Assembly: GCA_030616835.1 (NCBI GenBank) | Contig: JAUWWP010000050.1 | Location: 1-10,792 of the forward strand | DNA: 10,792 nt | Direction of reading: 5' to 3' | DNA from: Deltaproteobacteria bacterium | GTDB lineage: Bacteria > Desulfobacterota > G020345765 | Shown: positions 6,216-10,792 of the stretch, piece after piece | Layout of the letters: each line of letters opens with the position of its first letter | Numbering within the stretch: the first letter of the stretch is position 1 | The notes under the pieces: generated by a model | Databases searched by the model: none | What the model saw: only the letters and a program-made list of their open reading frames with translations | What the model was told of the DNA's origin: nothing | Program-made: the position numbers and the translations under genes

Positions 6216-6506
6216 ATGGAGATCACCGAGGCTAAGGTTTTTCTGATAAACGAGGAAAGGCTAAAGGCATTTATCACCATTATCTTTGACAACTGTTTTG
6301 TAATCCGTGACTTAAAGGTGATAGATGGAAATAACGGGCTGTTTGTGGCAATGCCCAGCAAAAAGAGGAAAGATGGGACCTATAAAGATCTAGCTCATCC
6401 TTTAAATAATGAGACCAGGACAATGATTGAGGATAGGGTTTTGAAGGAGTATTACCGGGAATTGGAAAGGTCCGCTGCTGAACCTGCACCTCCTCCCAAG
6501 GATTAG
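6216..6506 (+). CDS. spoVG: SpoVG family RNA/DNA-binding regulator
   Basis: The 96-residue protein matches SpoVG over its whole length. KVIDGNNGLFVAMPSKKRKD (34-53) is the family's signature core, followed by DLAHPLNNETR (58-68) and a C-terminal helix (RVLKEYYRELE). SpoVG proteins bind nucleic acid and act in septation, sporulation and gene regulation in Firmicutes, but they also occur in many non-sporulating bacteria, so sporulation is not implied. The C-terminus adds a short Ala/Pro tail (AAEPAPPPKD). The start is clear: AGGAGG (6205-6210) lies five bases before ATG 6216. It follows ispE by 13 bases, and tRNA-Gln begins 11 bases after its stop, so all are probably in one transcript. Confidence 0.95.
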   Translation: MEITEAKVFLINEERLKAFITIIFDNCFVIRDLKVIDGNNGLFVAMPSKKRKDGTYKDLAHPLNNETRTMIEDRVLKEYYRELERSAAEPAPPPKD

Positions 6507-6517
6507 AGTTTATCCTT

Positions 6518-6589
6518 TGGGGCGTCGACAAGTGGTAAGTCACGGGTCTTTGGCACCCGCATTCGGGGGTTCGAATCCTCCCGCCCCAG
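6518..6589 (+). tRNA. tRNA-Gln (anticodon UUG)
   Basis: A full cloverleaf can be drawn. The acceptor stem is TGGGGCG (6518-6524) with CGCCCCA (6582-6588) and discriminator G6589. The D stem is GAC/GTC (6527-6529, 6539-6541). The anticodon stem is CGGGT/ACCCG with loop CTTTGGC, giving TTG at 6550-6552. The variable loop has five bases. The T stem is GGGGG/CCTCC with loop TTCGAAT. CCA is not encoded (CTA follows), so a CCA-adding enzyme must complete it. It is tucked between spoVG and prs and is probably released by processing of the operon transcript. Confidence 0.95.
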
Positions 6590-6619
6590 CTATTTCCTAA
6601 AGATGTTTCCAACGGATTA

Positions 6620-6692
6620 TAGGGCGGGCATCCAGCCCGACATACCTGTCCTGAGCGAAGTCGAAGGAATGGCGGGCTGGATGCCCGCCCTA
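6620..6692. repeat. 20-bp perfect inverted repeat with a GTCCTGAGC..GTCGAAGG core in the loop
   Basis: The 20-base arm at 6620-6639 (TAGGGCGGGCATCCAGCCCG) is the exact reverse complement of 6673-6692. The 33-base loop contains GTCCTGAGCGAAGTCGAAGG (6648-6667), a copy of the window's dispersed repeat. The GC-rich stem would be very stable in RNA, but no T-run follows, so it is not a standard terminator. It fills most of the gap between tRNA-Gln and prs. Confidence 0.85.
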
Positions 6693-6717
6693 CTACTCAA
6701 ATTTGAGGTCCAGACTA

Positions 6718-7656
6718 ATGAAGAAGCTCAAACTATTCAGCGGAAATTCTAATCTTCCCCTGGCGGGGAAGATCTGCGATTACTTACAGATTCCCTTAGG
6801 AAAGGCTACGGTAAGAACCTTTAGCGATGGGGAGATATTCATTGAAATTGAGGAGAATACCCGGGGAATGGATGCCTTTGTCCTTCAGTCAATCAGCACC
6901 CCCTGTAATGACCATCTGATGGAGTTACTGATAATGATCGATGCTCTGAAAAGGGCCTCTGCCGATCGAATCACCGCGGTCATTCCCTACTACGGGTATG
7001 GTCGCCAGGACCGGAAGGTGGCTCCCCGGACCCCAATTACTGCCAAGCTGGTAGCGGATCTACTGACTGCGGCTGGAGCTGATCGGATCCTGACCATGGA
7101 TCTTCATGCCGGGCAGATCCAGGGATTTTTCAATATTCCGGTTGACCATCTATATGCAGCCCCGGTGATGCTGAAGTATATTAAAGAGAAGTTTCAGGAT
7201 GATCTGGTTATCGTCTCCCCTGACCCTGGAGGGGTGGAGCGGGCCCGGGCCTTCGCCAAAAGGCTTGAGTGCTCATTAGCCATAATCGATAAACGAAGAG
7301 AGGCACCTAATGTCGCCCAGGTGATGAATATCATTGGTGAGGTGGAAGGGAGGCAGGTGGTTATTGTGGACGATATGGTGGATACTGCGGGGACCTTGAG
7401 TCAGGCCGCAAGAGCTCTCCAGGAAAAAGGGGCAAAACAGATTGGTGTCTGCTGTACCCATGCAGTCCTTTCGGGACAAGCGATTAATCTGATTAAACAC
7501 TCTGTTTTAGAAGAGTTAGTGGTTTCCGATACTATTCCCTTGCAGGAAGAGGCCTCTTCCTGCAGCAAAATTAAGGTTCTCTCGGTAGCTGAGCTTCTGG
7601 GGGAGGCGATCAAGAGGACATACCAGGAGAGCTCGGTAAGCTCTCTCTTTGTCTAA
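6718..7656 (+). CDS. prs: Ribose-phosphate pyrophosphokinase (PRPP synthetase)
   Basis: The 312-residue protein is a class I PRPP synthetase, which makes PRPP from ribose 5-phosphate and ATP for nucleotide, His and Trp synthesis. Visible motifs are the N-terminal LKLFSGNSNLPLA (4-16), YYGYGRQDRK (91-100) of the ATP site, DLHAGQIQGFF (128-138), the flexible-loop IDKRREAPN (190-198), and the PRPP-binding VVIVDDMVDTAGTL (214-227). ATG 6718 is chosen over TTG 6703 because GAGG (6705-6708) lies nine bases before it and the length is then standard. It follows the tRNA-Gln gene and the hairpin repeat. rplY starts 10 bases after its stop, so the two are co-transcribed, as in many bacteria. Confidence 0.97.
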   Translation: MKKLKLFSGNSNLPLAGKICDYLQIPLGKATVRTFSDGEIFIEIEENTRGMDAFVLQSISTPCNDHLMELLIMIDALKRASADRITAVIPYYGYGRQDRKVAPRTPITAKLVADLLTAAGADRILTMDLHAGQIQGFFNIPVDHLYAAPVMLKYIKEKFQDDLVIVSPDPGGVERARAFAKRLECSLAIIDKRREAPNVAQVMNIIGEVEGRQVVIVDDMVDTAGTLSQAARALQEKGAKQIGVCCTHAVLSGQAINLIKHSVLEELVVSDTIPLQEEASSCSKIKVLSVAELLGEAIKRTYQESSVSSLFV

Positions 7657-7666
7657 TGGAGGAATG

Positions 7667-8404
7667 ATGGAACAGTGCGAATTAGAGGTTTTACTTAGAA
7701 AGGAAAGCGGTAAAGGTCCAGCCCGTAGGTTACGCCGAGAGGGGCGGATACCAGCGGTACTTTATGGGCCCAGAACCGACCCTGTCCTGTTGAGTCTTCA
7801 GCAGGAAGATCTGCGCAGTGCCCTCCGTACCGCAGCCGGGGGAAATGCCCTGATCTTCCTTCGAGCAAAAAACGACCCGGAGGTTTCGGATAAGGTAGTG
7901 ATGTTGAAGGACCTCCAGGTAGACCCGCTGACCAGAAAATTTCTCCATGCTGACCTCTATGAGTTGGTGATGGATGAGGAGATCGAGGTCGAGGTTCCTA
8001 TCCATCTCCGGGGAAATTCAATCGGGGTTCAGGAGGGAGGTATTCTTCAGCAGGTTTCCCGGGAACTTCGAGTCAGATGCCTGCCCAAGGATATACCGGA
8101 AGGGATCGAGATCGATATCAATGAGCTAAAAATTGGCGATTCCATCCATGTCAGGGATATTCCTTTAAAAGAGGGAGTAGAGATCATTGCCGAATCGGAC
8201 TTTACTGTTCTCACGGTTTTAGCTCCGGCGGTTGAGGAGGAGCCGGAGGCAGTAGTTGAGGAGAAACCGGCAGAGGCCGAGGAAAAACCGGGGGCAGAGG
8301 CCGAGGAAAAACCGGGGGCAGCGGCCGAGGAGAAGCCAGAGGGAGTGGTTGAGGAGAAGCCGGCCGCAGTCAAAAAAGGGAAGGGTGCTAAGAAGAAAGA
8401 ATGA
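7667..8404 (+). CDS. rplY: Ribosomal protein bL25, CTC (long) type with repetitive acidic tail
   Basis: The 245-residue protein is the two-domain CTC/TL5 form of bL25, which binds 5S rRNA in the large subunit. The N-terminal L25 domain (about 1-92) has GKGPARRLRREGRIPAVLYG. The TL5 domain (about 100-185) has IEVEVPIHLRGNSIGVQEGG. The last 57 residues are a low-complexity tail with five EEKP units (one near 198-201, the rest to about 231), ending in the basic KKGKGAKKKE; the tail is encoded partly by an exact 24-base tandem duplication. ATG 7667 is chosen because GGAGG (7658-7662) lies four bases before it; ATG 7664 directly upstream would be too close. It follows prs by 10 bases and shares its operon. 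Confidence 0.94.
   Translation: MEQCELEVLLRKESGKGPARRLRREGRIPAVLYGPRTDPVLLSLQQEDLRSALRTAAGGNALIFLRAKNDPEVSDKVVMLKDLQVDPLTRKFLHADLYELVMDEEIEVEVPIHLRGNSIGVQEGGILQQVSRELRVRCLPKDIPEGIEIDINELKIGDSIHVRDIPLKEGVEIIAESDFTVLTVLAPAVEEEPEAVVEEKPAEAEEKPGAEAEEKPGAAAEEKPEGVVEEKPAAVKKGKGAKKKE
8273..8320 (+). repeat. Exact 24-base tandem duplication in the rplY tail
   Basis: 8273-8296 and 8297-8320 are identical (each starts GAGGCCGAGG and ends CGGGGGCA). They encode the repeated EAEEKPGA unit. More diverged relatives follow at about 8321-8362. The unit keeps the reading frame, so copy number can change without breaking the gene. Confidence 0.9.
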
Positions 8405-8433
8405 AAAGGGTTACGGCTGCTTATCTCAAGTAA

Positions 8434-8537
8434 ACCCCGTTAGAAGCTCACACGAGGCTTTAGACTCCATGTTAGCTAATGAATCTGAAACTGTCTATCC
8501 CCGTCGCAAGCCGCCTGAGGCTGGTTTCTAACGGGGT
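8434..8537. repeat. Inverted-repeat element (TTCTAACGGGGT family, copy 2) between rplY and pth
   Basis: ACCCCGTTAGAA (8434-8445) is the exact reverse complement of TTCTAACGGGGT (8526-8537). A nested pairing GGCTT (8456-8460) with AAGCC (8508-8512) and a small GCCTGAGGC hairpin (8513-8521) lie inside. Its right 15 bases match the element before mntA. It fills most of the 155-base gap in an otherwise tight gene series and holds the spurious upstream part of the pth frame. No gene is seen in it. Confidence 0.78.
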
Positions 8538-8559
8538 AAAACCGGAAGCGGTTCCGCTT

Positions 8560-9135
8560 ATGAGATTGATCGTTGGTCTGGGAAATCCCGGCAGAAGGTA
8601 TCGACTCAGCCGGCATAACCTTGGCTTCCGGGCAATTGACCACATCGCCGGGGAAAGCCATGTTAGAATACAAGAAAAAAAATTTAGGGCATTAATCGGA
8701 GAGGGTAGGCTCCTGGACGAGGAGGTGATCCTGGCCAAACCTCAAACATTCATGAACCTGAGCGGAGAGCCAGTGGGAGCTTTAAAAGGCTTTTTTAAGA
8801 TCAACCTGAAGGAGCTCATCCTGATTCATGATGATGTCGATCTAAATTTTGGGAGGATCAGGATCAAGCAGAGGGGAGGGGATGGAGGACATCTTGGTTT
8901 GAGGTCAGTAATCGAGAGTGTGGGGGATGACAAATTTCTCCGGGTTCGCTTAGGCGTTGGTAGACCGATTCTGGGTGAGGAGGCTACCGAGTATGTGCTC
9001 TCAAATTTTACCGATGAAGAAGAGAAGACACTTCCTCAATTTTTGGATATTGCCGAAAAAGCAGTGAAGGCCTTGATTAGCATCGGGGTCCAAAAGACGA
9101 TGAGTGAATTTAATTCTTATGCCCTCCTGTCCTGA
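8560..9135 (+). CDS. pth: Peptidyl-tRNA hydrolase
   Basis: The 191-residue protein is bacterial Pth, which releases tRNA from stalled peptidyl-tRNA. MRLIVGLGNPGRRYRLSRHN opens the protein with the conserved Asn9 and catalytic His19. KPQTFMNLSGEPV (60-72) holds conserved Asn66, and HDDVDL (90-95) holds the catalytic-site Asp91. In GGHLGLRS (109-116) the usual Asn or Arg after GGH is Leu112. The start is ATG 8560: the canonical protein begins there, although the frame stays open to 8479 through the upstream inverted repeat. The ribosome binding site is weak (GGAAG about 10 bases before, inside a short CGGAA/TTCCG hairpin). It lies between rplY and ychF, a common arrangement. Confidence 0.95.
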   Translation: MRLIVGLGNPGRRYRLSRHNLGFRAIDHIAGESHVRIQEKKFRALIGEGRLLDEEVILAKPQTFMNLSGEPVGALKGFFKINLKELILIHDDVDLNFGRIRIKQRGGDGGHLGLRSVIESVGDDKFLRVRLGVGRPILGEEATEYVLSNFTDEEEKTLPQFLDIAEKAVKALISIGVQKTMSEFNSYALLS

Positions 9136-9149
9136 ACCGGGGTAAAGAT

Positions 9150-10244
9150 ATGGGTTTTACCTGCGGTCTCTTAGGCTCGCCTAATGTAGGAAAATCTACT
9201 ATTTTCAATGCATTGACCTCAGCCGGAGCTGAGGTTGCCAGCTACCCCTTCACCACGGTTGAACCCAATGTGGGAGTGGTGAAGGTTCCGGATGAGCGCC
9301 TTCAGAGCTTAGCCCGGATAGTCAAGCCTGAGAAAGTTACTTCTACTACCATGAAATTTCTGGATATTGCCGGTCTGGTAAAGGGCGCCAGCAAAGGAGA
9401 GGGGCTGGGAAACCAATTTTTAGGCTACATCCGGGACGTTGATGCCATTGCCCACATCGTTCGCTGCTTCGAGGATACCAATGTTGCTCACGTCGAGGGC
9501 TCAGTGGATCCTAAAAGGGACATCGAGTTAGTTAATGCTGAGCTGGTGCTGGCTGATCTTGAGACCGTGGAGAAGAGAATTACCAAGGCAGGAAAACTCC
9601 TTAAGTCAGGAAAGGGAGAGGTAGCCAAGGAGCTTAATTTATCACGGAAGCTCCAGGAAATCCTGGCAAAGGGACTGCCAGCCCGAAGCCTCCAGTTGGA
9701 AGAGGAGGAACAAAGAGAGTTTCTTAAAGAGCTAAATCTTCTTACTGCCAAGCCTGTGCTTTATGTGGCCAATCTCGGAGAGAGGGATCTGGAGGAAAGC
9801 CGGTGGCTTACCACTGTGCAGGAGGTAGCTCAGGGGGAGGGGGCACCGGTAGTGGAGATCTATGGAAAGATTGAGGCTGAGCTTTCGGAATTGCCGGAAG
9901 AGGAAAGGAAGGAATTTTCGAGAGAGATGGGCCTGGACAGTTCAGGGCTGGAAAAGCTGATCAGGGTGGGCTACGATCTTTTAGGGCTGATTAGCTTTTA
10001 TACTACCGTAGGATGCGAGCTCAGGGCCTGGACGATCAAAAGGGGAACCAGGGCTCCGCAAGCCGCCGGGAAGGTGCATACGGATATGGAGCGAGGATTC
10101 ATTAGGGCAGAGGCGATCTCATTCGAGGATTTTATTGCTGCCGGCTCCGAATCCGCGGCCAGGGAAAAGGGGTTAATGAGCTCAGAAGGAAAAGACTATG
10201 TTGTCCGGGATGGAGAGGTAATCCAGTTTCGCTTCAGCACATAA
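9150..10244 (+). CDS. ychF: Redox-regulated ATPase / translation-associated YchF (Obg family)
   Basis: The 364-residue protein is YchF (OLA1 in eukaryotes), a P-loop NTPase of the Obg family that binds ATP and associates with ribosomes. The G1 P-loop is GSPNVGKST (9-17), with Ser where most homologues have Leu. The switch-region PFTTVEPNVGVV (33-44), G3 DIAGLVKGASKGEGLGNQFL (72-91) and G4-like NLGE (208-211, the altered NKXD that gives ATP preference) follow. A coiled-coil insertion occupies about 125-200 and a C-terminal TGS domain about 280-362 (FYTTVGCELRAWTIKRG). Length is standard. It starts 14 bases after pth, with only a weak ribosome binding site (GGGGTAAAG), so coupling with pth is likely. 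Confidence 0.96.
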   Translation: MGFTCGLLGSPNVGKSTIFNALTSAGAEVASYPFTTVEPNVGVVKVPDERLQSLARIVKPEKVTSTTMKFLDIAGLVKGASKGEGLGNQFLGYIRDVDAIAHIVRCFEDTNVAHVEGSVDPKRDIELVNAELVLADLETVEKRITKAGKLLKSGKGEVAKELNLSRKLQEILAKGLPARSLQLEEEEQREFLKELNLLTAKPVLYVANLGERDLEESRWLTTVQEVAQGEGAPVVEIYGKIEAELSELPEEERKEFSREMGLDSSGLEKLIRVGYDLLGLISFYTTVGCELRAWTIKRGTRAPQAAGKVHTDMERGFIRAEAISFEDFIAAGSESAAREKGLMSSEGKDYVVRDGEVIQFRFST

Positions 10245-10289
10245 TTTCAAGACAGTTATCCATAAAAGAATTACCAAGGAAGAGAGGGA

Positions 10290-10562
10290 ATGAAGAAAAG
10301 GCATTTTTTAGTTCTTCTGGTAATTATCGTAGGAATTTTGGGTTATACTATCTTCGGCGAGACTGGGCTTATTCATTTGGCCAGGCTAAGACAGGAGCTC
10401 AAAGAGATGAAACAAGAAAATACCAGGCTCCGGCAGGAGAATAAAAAGCTCCGTACCCAGGCTCGGGCCCTCAGGGGGGATCTAAAGTACATTGAGAAGA
10501 TCGCCCGGGAGGAATTAGGAATGGTTAAGAAGGATGAGCAGGTTTATCAATTTAAGGAATAA
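10290..10562 (+). CDS. FtsB/DivIC-like septum formation initiator protein
   Basis: The 90-residue protein has the FtsB/DivIC layout: a short basic N-terminus, one membrane helix (about 5-23, FLVLLVIIVGILGYTIFG), and a coiled coil (about 27-62) rich in Leu, Gln, Glu and Arg. It ends with the conserved segment YIEKIAREELGMVKKDEQVY (67-86). Such proteins are bitopic divisome subunits that link FtsL with the late septal peptidoglycan machinery. FtsB and DivIC cannot be separated by sequence alone, so no symbol is given. ATG 10290 has AAGGA (10276-10280) nine bases upstream. It follows ychF after a 45-base gap with no terminator, and the next gene starts 12 bases after its stop. Confidence 0.88.
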   Translation: MKKRHFLVLLVIIVGILGYTIFGETGLIHLARLRQELKEMKQENTRLRQENKKLRTQARALRGDLKYIEKIAREELGMVKKDEQVYQFKE

Positions 10563-10574
10563 GGTGAGTTTTTA

Positions 10575-10792
10575 ATGGCCAAGTTAATTGGTTTTATCCA
10601 GCCAATCAAAAAATTTCTCACCCGGTATTACCCTTACCTGTTTTCCCTCCTGATCTTTGTCTTGCTGATCTTCGGATTTTTTAAGGAAGAAGGTGAACCG
10701 AATGCTATTCTTAATGCTATTCGTTTCGGTATCACTTTTCTCCTTCTAAGCTTAATCATTGTATCTCTACTTAAAATACTAAAAAAATCAGA
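10575..10792 (+). CDS. Unrecognised small membrane protein, N-terminal part (runs off the right edge)
   Basis: The frame from ATG 10575 is open to the end of the window (72 codons, no stop seen). AAGGTGAG (10561-10568), overlapping the stop of the divisome gene, lies six bases before it. The visible protein has an amphipathic basic start (MAKLIGFIQPIKKFLTRYY). Two hydrophobic segments follow, at about 20-36 (PYLFSLLIFVLLIFGFF) and 52-68 (GITFLLLSLIIVSLL), separated by an acidic loop (KEEGEPNAI), then Lys-rich residues. No family is recognised. Tight spacing suggests it is expressed with the FtsB/DivIC-like gene and could act at the envelope. Confidence 0.6.
   Translation, partial: MAKLIGFIQPIKKFLTRYYPYLFSLLIFVLLIFGFFKEEGEPNAILNAIRFGITFLLLSLIIVSLLKILKKS

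Noticed and set aside
6280..6612. Minus-strand open frame across spoVG and tRNA-Gln
   Set aside because: It overlaps a certain protein gene and a certain tRNA and has no family features.
6620..6692. Rho-independent terminator after tRNA-Gln
   Set aside because: The stem is strong but is followed by CTACTCAA with no T-run, and the loop is 33 bases; it fits a repeat element better.
8273..8362. CRISPR-like array
   Set aside because: The repeats are directly tandem without spacers and lie in frame inside rplY.
8047..8373. Long minus-strand frame opposite rplY with repeated Ser/Phe units
   Set aside because: It is an antisense shadow of the EEKP repeat; its repeats merely mirror the tandem DNA duplication.
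8479..8559. N-terminal extension of the pth frame
   Set aside because: It is encoded by the inverted-repeat element; canonical Pth begins at the MRLIVGLGNPG methionine at 8560.

Overview
The window reads as chromosomal DNA from an uncultured-type bacterium. It has strong AGGAGG-type ribosome binding sites, near-consensus sigma-70-type promoters, tight gene spacing and many small palindromic repeats between genes. The housekeeping gene order (ispE, spoVG, tRNA-Gln, prs, rplY/ctc, pth, ychF, then a ftsB/divIC-like gene) resembles the Bacillus ispE-to-spoVC region and also the ispE-tRNA-Gln-prs-rplY-pth-ychF order that I recall from Desulfobacterota. The phylum cannot be fixed from this sequence alone; a deep-branching or candidate-phylum bacterium is a guess.

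Left part (1-4146, minus strand). Five genes run leftwards from a good promoter at 4226-4254. In order of transcription they encode a metallo-beta-lactamase-fold hydrolase, a FemAB/BioF2-like GNAT acyltransferase, a GT4 glycosyltransferase that looks like MshA, a PIG-L/LmbE zinc deacetylase, and the N-terminus of a nitronate monooxygenase-like flavoprotein cut by the window edge. Glycosyltransferase, deacetylase and acyltransferase together could build a small amino-sugar conjugate, such as a mycothiol- or bacillithiol-like thiol, or modify a surface glycan. No cysteine ligase is visible, so this is a hypothesis.

Middle (4147-5319). A divergent intergenic region holds back-to-back promoters and several nested palindromic repeats. 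It is followed by an intact MntA-HepT (MNT-HEPN, type VII) toxin-antitoxin pair with all recognised motifs conserved.

Right part (5357-10792, plus strand). A dense housekeeping series covers isoprenoid precursor synthesis (ispE), an RNA/DNA-binding regulator (spoVG), tRNA-Gln(UUG), PRPP synthesis (prs), a CTC-type ribosomal protein bL25 with a repetitive acidic tail, peptidyl-tRNA hydrolase (pth), the ATPase YchF, a FtsB/DivIC-like divisome protein, and the start of an unrecognised two-helix membrane protein. The toxin-antitoxin pair lies only 37 bases before ispE, so it may share a transcript with these genes.

Two repeat families lie between genes. One has a GTCCTGAGC...GTCGAAGG core, with six copies or part-copies. 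The other ends in TTCTAACGGGGT and has two copies, upstream of mntA and of pth. A separate 20-bp perfect inverted repeat sits between tRNA-Gln and prs. These repeats extend the open frames upstream of the deacetylase and pth genes, so naive start calls there would be wrong.
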